A stretch of DNA of 9,950 nucleotides from Clostridiales bacterium (GCA_012522875.1 JAAYJP010000032.1:1-9950), one strand, 5' to 3'; shown: positions 1 to 6,747, counted from the stretch's first letter. Notes: generated by a model from the sequence alone, not told the origin. Numbers and translations are program-made.

Positions 1-397
1 CCACCGCCTGGCCGATGGATCTGAGCACATGGGGCTCATTGTCCGCGTCCCCGGCAACGACAAGCACCTGTGGCAGCTTGAGCTGCTCACGCAGTTGGTC
101 CTCCACCTGATGCAGACCGGAAAACAGCTGGCACATGGCGAGAACCTCCGGCATCAGCGCATGCCCGGCTGGAGTCAGCTGCATACCGCTGGCAGTAAGC
201 GTAATCAGCCCTTCCGCTTTCAGCGCGTCCGCGGCTTTTCGCACCTCCCGCTCCGGGAGCTCCAACGCCTCCGCCAGGGAGCGCCGGCCGATGGGCTCTG
301 CCGCATGGATGCGCTCCATGATCAGCGCCCTGTGAGCAATCTCTTCCGCCTGCTTATCAGCGATGCGCCGGACCGTTGACCATGTAAACTTCTGCAC
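1..397 (-). CDS. cggR: CggR-type central glycolytic genes regulator, N-terminal part (cut by window edge)
   Basis: Transcription factor of the SorC/CggR family, which in Bacillus represses the gapA operon and is released by fructose-1,6-bisphosphate. About 132 residues are visible, running off the left edge, so the C-terminal sugar-binding domain is missing. Residues 22-75 form the winged helix-turn-helix; the stretch EPIGRRSLAEALELPEREVR (residues 34-53) closely resembles the Bacillus CggR segment as I remember it. Residues 110-132 (LVVAGDADNEP) match the start of the effector domain. The start is GTG at 395-397: an in-frame stop lies a few codons upstream and an AGGAGGG ribosome binding site sits at 401-407, with rather short spacing. 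gapA would be expected next, beyond the left edge. CggR rather than another SorC regulator is my best reading. Confidence 0.85.
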   Translation of the reverse strand, partial: MQKFTWSTVRRIADKQAEEIAHRALIMERIHAAEPIGRRSLAEALELPEREVRKAADALKAEGLITLTASGMQLTPAGHALMPEVLAMCQLFSGLHQVEDQLREQLKLPQVLVVAGDADNEPHVLRSIGQAV

Positions 398-414
398 TGA
401 CCCTCCTTTGCTGA

Positions 415-450
415 CGGGTCAAAAAATACCCGCATGGCAGATTATACCCG
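415..450 (-). promoter_or_regulatory. Candidate CggR autoregulatory operator (repeated CGGGTAT)
   Basis: CGGGTAT occurs twice in the same orientation on the minus strand, at 444-450 and 426-432, with an 18-base period. One copy overlaps the -10 box and the other lies just after the expected transcription start. A third, inverted CGGGT (plus strand 415-419) follows. From memory, the Bacillus CggR operator is a tandem repeat of CGGGAC and TGTC half-sites with a 20-base period, so the layout is similar but not identical. Assignment to CggR is inference. Confidence 0.5.
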
Positions 451-469
451 ATCAAGGAGGCCAGTACAA
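441..469 (-). promoter_or_regulatory. Promoter of cggR
   Basis: On the minus strand a -35 box TTGTAC (464-469) and a perfect -10 box TATAAT (441-446) are separated by 17 bases. Transcription would begin near 434, giving a leader of about 37 bases before the GTG start of cggR. The -10 lies directly beside the CGGGTAT repeat, which fits repression. Confidence 0.75.
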
Positions 470-522
470 GCATTTACAGGTAAAACGCCCGCAATTTTGC
501 CGGTTTTTTTGGTTTTTGCCAT
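442..522 (-). CDS. Possible 26-residue lysine-rich small ORF, doubtful
   Basis: An ATG at 520-522 is preceded by GGAG (530-533) at 7-base spacing and opens a 26-codon frame beginning MAKTKKTGKIAG, ending in a TAA inside the -10 box of the cggR promoter. It lies just after hinT and could be read from that operon. The start signal is decent, but such a short frame with an A-rich beginning can arise by chance, and I recognise no family. It is listed only as a candidate. Confidence 0.15.
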   Translation of the reverse strand: MAKTKKTGKIAGVLPVNACTGLLDRV

Positions 523-552
523 TATTTTTCTCCGCAATGAGGCCGCGGCAGC

Positions 553-567
553 GGCGGATCGCCCGCC
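553..567 (-). other. GC-rich hairpin after hinT
   Basis: GGCGG and CCGCC are separated by five bases, immediately after the hinT stop codon. On the minus strand no run of T follows, and the next 60 bases are A-rich, so this is not a canonical intrinsic terminator. It may protect the 3' end of the message. No better terminator was seen between hinT and cggR, so read-through into cggR is possible. Confidence 0.35.
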
Positions 568-569
568 TG

Positions 570-914
570 TCAATCCATTTTCTCGCTGAGCTGCTTGCCG
601 CCCAGGAGATGAAAATGCAGGTGATGAACACTTTGGCAAGCATCCGGCCCGCAGTTGGAGATGAGGCGGTAGCCACTCCCATCGATACCCTCCTGGACGG
701 CAATGGTATGGGCGGCACGCAGAAGATCGGCCAGCAGCCGGTCCTCTGCCCCCGTAAGGCCGTCCAGGCCGCTCAGGTGGGCTTTGGGCACGATGAGCAC
801 ATGGACAGGCGCCTGGGGGCTGATGTCCCTGAAAGCATAGGCATATGAATCCTCATAGACTCTTTCTGAGGGGATAGCACCGGCAATGATCTTGCAGAAA
901 AGGCAGTCGTTCAT
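570..914 (-). CDS. hinT: HIT family purine nucleoside phosphoramidase, HinT-like
   Basis: Cytoplasmic histidine-triad hydrolase of 114 residues, the usual HinT length. Family members hydrolyse adenosine phosphoramidates and aminoacyl-adenylates. The triad reads HHLHFHLLGG at residues 97-106, with H98, H100 and H102 as the HxHxH histidines. The segments AFRDISPQAPVHVLIVPKAH (27-46) and GYRLISNCG (81-89) are typical of HinT. The N-terminus carries CLFC (C4, C7), a zinc-binding pair common in Gram-positive members. The residue usually Gly in the Gly-Gln before the triad is Cys93 here. The start at 914 is chosen because the HIT fold begins here and TAAGGAGGG lies just upstream, overlapping the stop codon of the degV gene ten bases away. 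It is the last gene of the prmA operon. Longer in-frame extensions run inside degV and look spurious. Confidence 0.92.
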   Translation of the reverse strand: MNDCLFCKIIAGAIPSERVYEDSYAYAFRDISPQAPVHVLIVPKAHLSGLDGLTGAEDRLLADLLRAAHTIAVQEGIDGSGYRLISNCGPDACQSVHHLHFHLLGGKQLSEKMD

Positions 915-924
915 GATTCCCTCC

Positions 925-1797
925 TTATCTCTGTGATGCCAGGAATGACAAGCCGATGGCGCCCGGGCCGGTATGGCTGGCAATGACCGGGCCCAATAGG
1001 TGCACCACCACTTCCCTGGGCCCCAGGGCGCGGATACCGTCGGCGAGGTTTGCGGCCAGTTCCTTGACATCAGCATGGCTGATATAGACAATCTGGTTTG
1101 CTATATCCACCGCCTTTTCCTTGGCCAGGCTTAACAAACGGGAAATAGCGCGATGGTAACCGCGCGTTTTCTCCACCATGTGGAGGGTGCCCCTGTCGTT
1201 GATGGAAAGCACTGGCTTAAGCTGCAGCATCGTGCCCAAGGCCGCGCTGAGGGTTCCCAGCCTGCCGCTGCGGCGCAGATACTGAAGATCAGCCACGGTA
1301 AAATAGTGCACCACCTTCTGTTTTGTGCGTTCAATCAGCAGGGCGGCTTCCTCGATGCGCTTCCCGGCTTCCCGGGCGCGGGAGGCCACCTCCACCAACA
1401 GGCCCTGGCCCATGGCGCCTGAAAGTGTGTCCACGCGATAGATGCGGCGGTCCGGATATTTCCCCGAAAGCGCGTCCAGCGCCACGGTCGCCGCCTGGAA
1501 GGAGGCGCTGAGTGCTGCGGAGAAGCCCAGATACAAAACATCCCGCCCCTGTTTGAGTTCTTCTTCCGCCAGTTCCTCATAATCCCCCGGAGAGGGAGCG
1601 GAGGTGGCCGTCTGCGCCTTGCTCCTGAGCAAGCGGTAGAAGTCCGCGAACTTCAGGCCCCGTTCATCAGGATAGTGGCGGTAGTGCCGCCCATTGATGG
1701 TGACGGGCATGGGCGCCACCCGCACATCCGCCCGCACAAAACGCTCCTGGGGCAGGTCACATCCCGCCTCGGTAAGAATGGCGAACGTTTGATCCAT
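925..1797 (-). CDS. DegV family fatty-acid-binding protein
   Basis: A 290-residue cytoplasmic protein of the DegV (FakB-like) family, whose members bind a long-chain fatty acid and in several Firmicutes present it to the kinase FakA. Visible family marks are TSAPSPGDYEEL (65-76, usually TSQPS), LSASFQAA (96-103, usually LSGTYQSA), FTVADLQYLRRSGRLG (166-181), a KP at 194-195 and the C-terminal GPVIASHTGPGAIGL (269-283). The usual N-terminal TDST motif reads TEAG here (9-12), a departure at the ligand pocket entrance. Two starts are possible: ATG at 1797, preceded by AGAAGG and placing the first beta strand normally, or ATG at 1815, forming an ATGA overlap with the mtaB stop; I prefer 1797. It sits between mtaB and hinT in one operon. 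No fakA-like partner is visible in this window. Confidence 0.9.
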   Translation of the reverse strand: MDQTFAILTEAGCDLPQERFVRADVRVAPMPVTINGRHYRHYPDERGLKFADFYRLLRSKAQTATSAPSPGDYEELAEEELKQGRDVLYLGFSAALSASFQAATVALDALSGKYPDRRIYRVDTLSGAMGQGLLVEVASRAREAGKRIEEAALLIERTKQKVVHYFTVADLQYLRRSGRLGTLSAALGTMLQLKPVLSINDRGTLHMVEKTRGYHRAISRLLSLAKEKAVDIANQIVYISHADVKELAANLADGIRALGPREVVVHLLGPVIASHTGPGAIGLSFLASQR

Positions 1798-1811
1798 AGG
1801 TTTGCCTTCTT

Positions 1812-3134
1812 TCATATCACCGTTCCCTGGAGCCCCCCGCCCAGAAGGCCGGTTATCTCCACCTGCCTGATCTCTCCGGGCTGGCCGCCTTTGGCCTCCA
1901 CCTCGATCAGCTGGGGGCTGTGGCCGCGACCGCAGCCTTCGTGCGCCGTTTCAAACAGCACAACCTGGCGTGTGCCAACAAGGGCCTTTCGGTAGCTTTC
2001 TGACAAAGCTTCAGACAGCGCGATGGCGTCTTTTGCCCTTCGGGCTTTGGTTTCCCGGGACAGCTGTCCCGGCATTCTGTCAGCCTCTGTGCCTGCGCGC
2101 TTTGAGTAGGGGAACACATGCATACGCGCGAACCCAACCTCACGGCAGAAGGACAGCGATTGGCCAAACGCCTCCTCTGTCTCGCCTGGGAAGCCCACCA
2201 TCAGGTCGGTTGTCAGGGCGCAGCCGGGGAAAGCCTCCTTCAAACGCTCTGCCGCGGCCAGGTATTCCGCTGAGGTATACCGCCTGCGCATCCTTCTTAA
2301 GACCTCATCACTCCCGGACTGAAGCGAAAGGTGAAACTGCGGGCACACTTGCGGGATTTCCGCTAGCGCCTTCACAAATTCCGGGGTCGCTGCCACCGGC
2401 TCCAGGCTGCCCAGGCGAATGCGGTCTATGCCCGGCATCCTGGAGATTTCCCGGACAGCGTCAAGGAGTGTCACATTCTGAAGGTCCCGCCCATAGCTGG
2501 AAAGGTGGATGCCGGTCAACACCATCTCCCGGTACCCTGCCTGTGCCAGACGCCGAACTTCAAGCGCAATGTCTTCCGGCGCCCGTGACCTGATTGTACC
2601 CCTGACATAGGGAATGATGCAGTAGGCGCAGAACCGGTCGCAGCCCTCCTGGATTTTGACATTGGCGCGGCTCCGCCCCTCCTGTCGGCTGATCCCCAGC
2701 GGCTCATAGGGAATTCTGCTGATGCTCTCCACCGCCACGGTCTGCTGGCCTTTTGCCACCGCGTCTTCAAGCAACGCAACCACGCTTCCCCGGTGCTGGT
2801 TGCCCACCACCAGGCGCACACCCAGGCCCTTGAGTTTATCCGCGTCCTTTTGCGCCAGGCATCCCGCTGCCACCAGCTGTGCTTCAGGATTTTGCCTAAG
2901 GGCGCGCCTTAGCATCTGGCGGCTCTTCTGCTCTCCTGCAGCAGTGACCACGCAGGTGTTCACCACATAGACATCCGCAGCCTGGTCAAAATCTACCTGT
3001 GAAAAGCCCGCCTCCAGAAATTTCTCCAGCATCGCCTGGCTGTCATATTGGTTGACCTTGCAGCCAAGGGTACAGAAGGCGACGGTCTTTGGCACAGCGT
3101 TTACATACCCGTCACGGGAAGATGCGCCCATCAT
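1812..3134 (-). CDS. mtaB: tRNA (t6A37) methylthiotransferase MtaB, radical SAM
   Basis: Converts N6-threonylcarbamoyladenosine at position 37 of certain tRNAs to its 2-methylthio form (ms2t6A), improving decoding. It is 440 residues long, as expected. The N-terminal MTTase domain carries the three cluster cysteines: C25 in TLGCKVNQYDS, C61 in VVNTCVVT and C92 in AAGCLAQ. The radical SAM motif CDRFCAYC has C165, C169 and C172. LTGIHLSSYG (206-215) resembles the MtaB/YqeV signature and separates it from MiaB and RimO. The C-terminal region from about residue 375 fits a TRAM RNA-binding domain. The start chosen is ATG 3134, one base after the prmA stop, with GAGG six bases upstream; ATG 3131 or GTG 3095 are alternatives. 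It is translationally coupled to prmA, and its stop overlaps a possible degV start. Confidence 0.95.
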   Translation of the reverse strand: MMGASSRDGYVNAVPKTVAFCTLGCKVNQYDSQAMLEKFLEAGFSQVDFDQAADVYVVNTCVVTAAGEQKSRQMLRRALRQNPEAQLVAAGCLAQKDADKLKGLGVRLVVGNQHRGSVVALLEDAVAKGQQTVAVESISRIPYEPLGISRQEGRSRANVKIQEGCDRFCAYCIIPYVRGTIRSRAPEDIALEVRRLAQAGYREMVLTGIHLSSYGRDLQNVTLLDAVREISRMPGIDRIRLGSLEPVAATPEFVKALAEIPQVCPQFHLSLQSGSDEVLRRMRRRYTSAEYLAAAERLKEAFPGCALTTDLMVGFPGETEEAFGQSLSFCREVGFARMHVFPYSKRAGTEADRMPGQLSRETKARRAKDAIALSEALSESYRKALVGTRQVVLFETAHEGCGRGHSPQLIEVEAKGGQPGEIRQVEITGLLGGGLQGTVI

Positions 3135-3135
3135 C

Positions 3136-4056
3136 TCAGGCCTCAAAGGCAAGGGCCGCCCACTCGCCTTCAAGCGCCTGGTCCAGAAGCTGCCAGCCGT
3201 CTTTTCTCAGGGCGTCTTTGGCATCCCCCGCCCGGTCTTTCACAATGCCGGAAGCCACAAAAACGGCGCCGGGCGCCATCACAGGCTTAAGCGGCCCGGC
3301 CAGGGCGATGATGGCGTCCGCCAGGATATTGGCGCTGGCAAAGGCGAAAGGCCCGGATACGCCCCGGGCAAGGTCCCCCTGCCTTACTTCTATTACCTTT
3401 GAAAGCCCGTTTTGCGCTATGTTCTCCCCGGCCGCACGGACAGCGCCAGGGTCTATATCCACCGCCAGCACATCCCTGGCGCCCAGCTTTCCCAAGGCAA
3501 GGGCTAAGATGCCGGAGCCTGTGCCCAAATCCAGCGCACGGCCGCCCTGATAATGCTTCTCAATCAGCCCAAGGCACAGCCGCGTGGTCTCATGCCAGCC
3601 GGTGCCAAAGGCCATGCCCGGGTCCATGTCGATCACCAGGTCCCCGGGCTTGGCTTGATAGGCCTCCCAGGTAGGCCGGATGACGAAGCGCCCCACCTTG
3701 ATGGGATGAAAATGCTTTTTCCAGCTTTCCGCCCAGATTTCATCTTCAACAGCTCCCTGGCTTATTGCCAGGCTGCCGGCGTCAAAGCCCGCGGGGGGAT
3801 AAAACGCCGCGATCGCTTCCCGGGCGCGCTTTGCCTGCGCCCTGTCCTGAAACCAGGCTTTCACCACAGGGCGCACGGGCATCTGGTTTTTGACCGAATC
3901 ATCCATCAGCGCCCAGCCGGCGTCCAGCGCCTCCTGCCCGGGCAAATCCGCCCGGTCAATGATCTGCGTGCCCAGGGCGCCGGCATCTATCATTAGCGCC
4001 GATACCGCCTCAGTCCCCAGGCTCGTTGTTTCCACCGCCAGCTCCACCCAGTCCAT
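3136..4056 (-). CDS. prmA: Ribosomal protein L11 methyltransferase PrmA
   Basis: S-adenosylmethionine-dependent enzyme that trimethylates ribosomal protein L11. At 306 residues it is of normal length. The N-terminal half carries the L11-recognition domain and linker, with the characteristic WAESWKKHFHPIKVGRF (108-124). The catalytic half has DPGMAFGTGWHETTRL (145-160; most homologues read GTGTHPTT), the SAM-binding DLGTGSGILAL (176-186), an acidic residue ending strand 2 in AVDIDP (198-203) and SANILADAI (241-249), equivalent to the family's ANI(L/V) motif. GGGAGG at 4062-4067 precedes the ATG at normal spacing. It is the first gene of the operon, whose promoter is at 4086-4114. In many Firmicutes rsmE follows prmA; here mtaB follows after a single base, so rsmE is absent from this place. 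Confidence 0.96.
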   Translation of the reverse strand: MDWVELAVETTSLGTEAVSALMIDAGALGTQIIDRADLPGQEALDAGWALMDDSVKNQMPVRPVVKAWFQDRAQAKRAREAIAAFYPPAGFDAGSLAISQGAVEDEIWAESWKKHFHPIKVGRFVIRPTWEAYQAKPGDLVIDMDPGMAFGTGWHETTRLCLGLIEKHYQGGRALDLGTGSGILALALGKLGARDVLAVDIDPGAVRAAGENIAQNGLSKVIEVRQGDLARGVSGPFAFASANILADAIIALAGPLKPVMAPGAVFVASGIVKDRAGDAKDALRKDGWQLLDQALEGEWAALAFEA

Positions 4057-4085
4057 CCATACCTCCCTGCCTATTGGCTGGGGCC

Positions 4086-4114
4086 ATTATATCCCCGGCC
4101 TGGAGGTTTGACAA
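4086..4114 (-). promoter_or_regulatory. Promoter of the prmA-mtaB-degV-hinT operon
   Basis: Minus-strand -35 TTGTCA (4109-4114) and perfect -10 TATAAT (4086-4091) are 17 bases apart. The expected start near 4079 gives a leader of about 22 bases with the GGGAGG ribosome binding site of prmA. Confidence 0.8.
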
Positions 4115-4126
4115 ATGGGATGCGTT

Positions 4127-4151
4127 TTTCTGCTGGCGTTTATAGCAGAAA
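4127..4151 (-). other. 8-bp hairpin abutting the stop codon of the propeller gene
   Basis: TTTCTGCT and AGCAGAAA form a perfect 8-bp inverted repeat around a 9-base loop, starting at the base after the TAG stop at 4152-4154. No T run follows on either strand, so it is not a standard intrinsic terminator. It may still end or stabilise the message of the diguanylate cyclase-propeller operon, being the only hairpin before the prmA promoter. Confidence 0.45.
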
Positions 4152-5327
4152 CTACTCCAGCGCCTCCGGGAATTTCAGCCTGGCCACAAACGGCGCGCGC
4201 GGGAATCCCGGCTCATCCATGTGGTTGCCACCCAGGAGTACCGTGCCGTCGGCCTGCAGGGATATGCCGGTCAGTTCATAAAGGCTGCCGGCCAGTCCAG
4301 GCGTCTGCCCTTCCGCCGGCGGGTGGCCGTCCGGGCTTAGGAGCATCACCCAGCCCTGTCCCTGATAGGGATCTGCCAGCATATTCAGTCCCTGACTGCC
4401 CAGCAGCAGGCCGTTTTTCACCGGCAGAATCCAGTCTGCCGTCATCTCGTCCTGAAGTGTGTATTCCCATATCAATTCCCCGTCCAGGTTCATGCCAAAA
4501 ACGGTGCCCGCGCGATCCAGCGGGAAACCGTCATCCTCATAGCGCATTGCGGCGTAGGTTCCCGCGATCAGGCCGTCCGGAGCCAGGCAGGCATCTGTAA
4601 GATAGGCCTCCCCATCCACAGCGAACTCCCTGCGCCACAGCACCTCGCCACCCTGGTCTATACGAAAGAGCAGGCCAACGCGCGCCTGTGTCCGGGAGTT
4701 CACAGCGCTGGCCGTTACCAGCAAGCCATCCCCTGCCGCCTGCCCCTTTTGAAACATCAGCCCCTCATAGCCGTCTTCATCATAGCGTTTTTCCCATCGG
4801 ATATTCCCCTCATAGTCCAGCCTCAGAATGCTTTGGAGGGCAACTGCGCTCCCCTGCTGCACCGCCGGGTCCGGGGCACTGCCAATGGCAAAAAGGCCCA
4901 TATCATCGTAGGCCAGCCAGCTGGTGTTTTGCGGAAGGATTACCTCCAGAAACACATTGCCTAACGCGTCAAAAAAGTACAGGGCAGACAGCAACCTGTC
5001 CGCCCCCGGGTTTGGGTCATCATAGCGGGCAAGCACCCCGAAACCTCCGCCCGGCAGGACGGCGGCGCAGAGGAAGGTACGCGTGTCATCCTCCCCTGAG
5101 ATCCACAGCAAACTCCCATCCCCCGCCGTGTAGCCCAGCCAGCCCCCTCCGCGATATTCCGGGCCGCCCACAAGCAAATAGCCATCCTCAGTATCCAGCA
5201 CCTCCAGCACAGAGCCGGTAAGCCCTTGTTCCTCATAGACCCATACCTGGCTGAAAGTGTCCGAAGCAGTAGCGGAAACCCAGACAGCCAGAACCAACAG
5301 CGCCGCTAGAATGCCTGTAAGTTTCAT
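4152..5327 (-). CDS. Secreted beta-propeller-like protein of unknown function
   Basis: A 391-residue exported protein. Residues 1-21 form a signal peptide (MKLT, hydrophobic core 5-19, AxA-type site A19-T20-A21). The mature part is acidic and built of repeats resembling PQQ/Kelch-type propeller blades, each with a DG or GG turn followed by hydrophobic-Trp: DGSLLWI (70-76), ALGNVFLE (121-128), YEGNIRWEK (172-180), QGGEVLWRRE (225-234), LDGELIWEYT (281-290) and SPDGHPP (331-337), alternating with GLLVTAS or VLLGGN-like strands. There is no lipobox, transmembrane segment or sortase motif, so it is probably free outside the membrane. AGAGGAG (5334-5340) precedes the start. It follows the diguanylate cyclase by 34 bases and is most likely co-transcribed with it. 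I recognise the fold type but not a specific family; a ligand or partner cannot be named. Confidence 0.75.
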   Translation of the reverse strand: MKLTGILAALLVLAVWVSATASDTFSQVWVYEEQGLTGSVLEVLDTEDGYLLVGGPEYRGGGWLGYTAGDGSLLWISGEDDTRTFLCAAVLPGGGFGVLARYDDPNPGADRLLSALYFFDALGNVFLEVILPQNTSWLAYDDMGLFAIGSAPDPAVQQGSAVALQSILRLDYEGNIRWEKRYDEDGYEGLMFQKGQAAGDGLLVTASAVNSRTQARVGLLFRIDQGGEVLWRREFAVDGEAYLTDACLAPDGLIAGTYAAMRYEDDGFPLDRAGTVFGMNLDGELIWEYTLQDEMTADWILPVKNGLLLGSQGLNMLADPYQGQGWVMLLSPDGHPPAEGQTPGLAGSLYELTGISLQADGTVLLGGNHMDEPGFPRAPFVARLKFPEALE

Positions 5328-5361
5328 TTTTGACTCCTCTCTTGTTTAAGATCCGGTCTGC

Positions 5362-6519
5362 TCAAGCACTGCTGGAGCCGGCCACCAGTGTCCCCTCATC
5401 ATGCATAACAATGCGCTTCTTTCCGTGGTTCTTGGCCAGGTAAAGCGCGGCGTCTGCCGCCTGAAAAAGCTTGTCCGGCTCACTGAGCGTATCGCTCAGC
5501 CCTGCGATACCGCAGCTGAAGGAGAGCTCCATCCCCTGGGCGTCAGGCAGGCAGGCTCCCTGGGCGATGGAAAGCAGGCTTTGGCAGACGATGGCCGACT
5601 TATCCACAGAACAGTCCCGAAACAGCAGCATGAATTCATCCCCGCCAATGCGGAACATCTCGCTGTTCTCCGGCATTTCCTGCCGGAGAATCTCCGTCAG
5701 GATGAGCAGCACCCGATCCCCCATCGCATGGCCGTAAACATCATTGACCCGCTTGAAGTTGTCAATATCCAGCGCCACGATGGACAAAAGCGCCTTGTTC
5801 TGCCGGCTCTCCTGAATAAGGCGCGGCAGCGCCTGGTCATAGGCCCGGCGGTTGTTCAGCCCCGTCAGCGGGTCCAGGTTCAGTTTCTCTTCCAGCGTCA
5901 GTTTGTCATGGGTGATGTTTCTGATCACCAGGATGCTGGCCGCGCCGTATTGCGCCAGCACCCGGGCCAGCAGGTACGCCACTGCCAGCAGGCCGGAAGC
6001 AGCCAGCGCTTCGATCCAGATCCACTGCTCATACATCCGGGCGTTTGAAGCCTGCATGTTTACAGCACCCAATATCATCAAGGCCTGGCTCAAGGCATAG
6101 ATCACATTGGTCATCTTGAGGTTGGAAAAAATGGTGGATACCAGGATCGGAATGATGAAGGAAGCCAGCAGCACCGCCGCAATACGGTGAACGAAGGTTA
6201 CGGCAGCGCACAGCAGGAGGACCAGCAGCAGCGCGGCATACTCCTTCACGATGATGCTGAACCTTCTGGAATTCACGATATGGTCCGCCGCCAAGCTGGC
6301 CGCAAGCATCAGCACGGCGGGCAGGATGATGAATTTGGCCCAATACTCGCCTTGATTCACGCCTGGCTTTCCCAAAGTGAAGAAATACCAAGCCGCGATG
6401 AGCACGGCTAGGCTTACGGCGATGGCCACATAGCAGGCCTTTACCAGAAATCGGCACCAGCGTTCTGCGCTGAGGATATCTTTCTCCCTGGCGGCCCCGT
6501 GGCCTTCCTTTTTCATCAT
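5362..6519 (-). CDS. Membrane diguanylate cyclase (GGDEF domain)
   Basis: Makes the second messenger cyclic di-GMP from two GTP. At 385 residues it has a short basic N-terminus and about six hydrophobic segments (roughly 27-46, 62-79, 95-111, 113-131, 137-153, 168-187), then a linker and a GGDEF domain from about 205. The domain shows DPLTGLNNRRAYD (216-228), metal-binding D251 in ALDIDNFKRVND and an intact RIGGDEF with GGDEF at 292-296, so it should be active. The I-site RxxD expected at 283-286 reads PENS, so product inhibition through that site is unlikely. The membrane part matches no sensor domain I can name. The start is one of two adjacent ATGs (6519 or 6516), with AAAGGG at 6525-6530. 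It is the first gene of an operon with the secreted propeller protein. Confidence 0.93.
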   Translation of the reverse strand: MMKKEGHGAAREKDILSAERWCRFLVKACYVAIAVSLAVLIAAWYFFTLGKPGVNQGEYWAKFIILPAVLMLAASLAADHIVNSRRFSIIVKEYAALLLVLLLCAAVTFVHRIAAVLLASFIIPILVSTIFSNLKMTNVIYALSQALMILGAVNMQASNARMYEQWIWIEALAASGLLAVAYLLARVLAQYGAASILVIRNITHDKLTLEEKLNLDPLTGLNNRRAYDQALPRLIQESRQNKALLSIVALDIDNFKRVNDVYGHAMGDRVLLILTEILRQEMPENSEMFRIGGDEFMLLFRDCSVDKSAIVCQSLLSIAQGACLPDAQGMELSFSCGIAGLSDTLSEPDKLFQAADAALYLAKNHGKKRIVMHDEGTLVAGSSSA

Positions 6520-6554
6520 TTCATCCCTTTTCTGTTAGCGGCATCCTGAATTAC

Positions 6555-6583
6555 ATAATACACACACATCACATTGATGTAAA
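6555..6583 (-). promoter_or_regulatory. Promoter of the diguanylate cyclase operon, with inverted repeat in the spacer
   Basis: Minus-strand -35 TTTACA (6578-6583) and -10 TATTAT (6555-6560) have a 17-base spacer. Within the spacer, ACATCA-CAT-TGATGT (6566-6580) is a perfect 6-bp inverted repeat that also enters the -35 box. It is a natural place for a repressor operator. The regulator is unknown. Confidence 0.65.
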
Positions 6584-6698
6584 GCGCTTGAACACAGGCG
6601 CCAGGGTAACACGCATACTGCCAGGGCTGCTGCCTGGACGCGGAGGGCACCGCCTTCTGCCTCAGCCAGGCGGCAAAAATGCCCAGCAGCCTTTACGC

Positions 6699-6732
6699 AA
6701 AAGGCTTCCGGTTTTGTTCCCGGAAGCCTTTT
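6699..6732 (-). terminator. Intrinsic terminator of the redox operon
   Basis: A perfect 13-bp inverted repeat AAAAGGCTTCCGG / CCGGAAGCCTTTT encloses an 8-base loop, 15 bases past the stop of the thioredoxin-like gene. The T run is inside the 3' arm (CCTTTT) and is short, but the stem is strong and would act on both strands. The adjoining 6584-6698 stretch holds only weak GC hairpins and no recognisable gene. Confidence 0.8.
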
Positions 6733-6747
6733 ATGATGGTTCGGCGC

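Noticed and set aside
29..379. Plus-strand open frame of 116 codons
   Set aside because: It lies antisense to the partial CggR gene, whose protein matches a known family; the plus frame has no recognisable domain.
484..515. Plus-strand hairpin-like CCGCA/TGCGG followed by seven T, looking like a terminator
   Set aside because: There is no plus-strand gene upstream for it to end, the stem is short with a bulge, and on the minus strand the T run is on the wrong side.
915..1091. N-terminal extension of the HinT frame
   Set aside because: The extension lies inside the degV gene, has a composition unlike HinT, and a strong ribosome binding site precedes the internal ATG at 914.
1970..2593. Long plus-strand frame of 207 codons
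   Set aside because: Antisense to mtaB, low-complexity and proline/serine rich with no motif; a typical shadow in GC-rich DNA.
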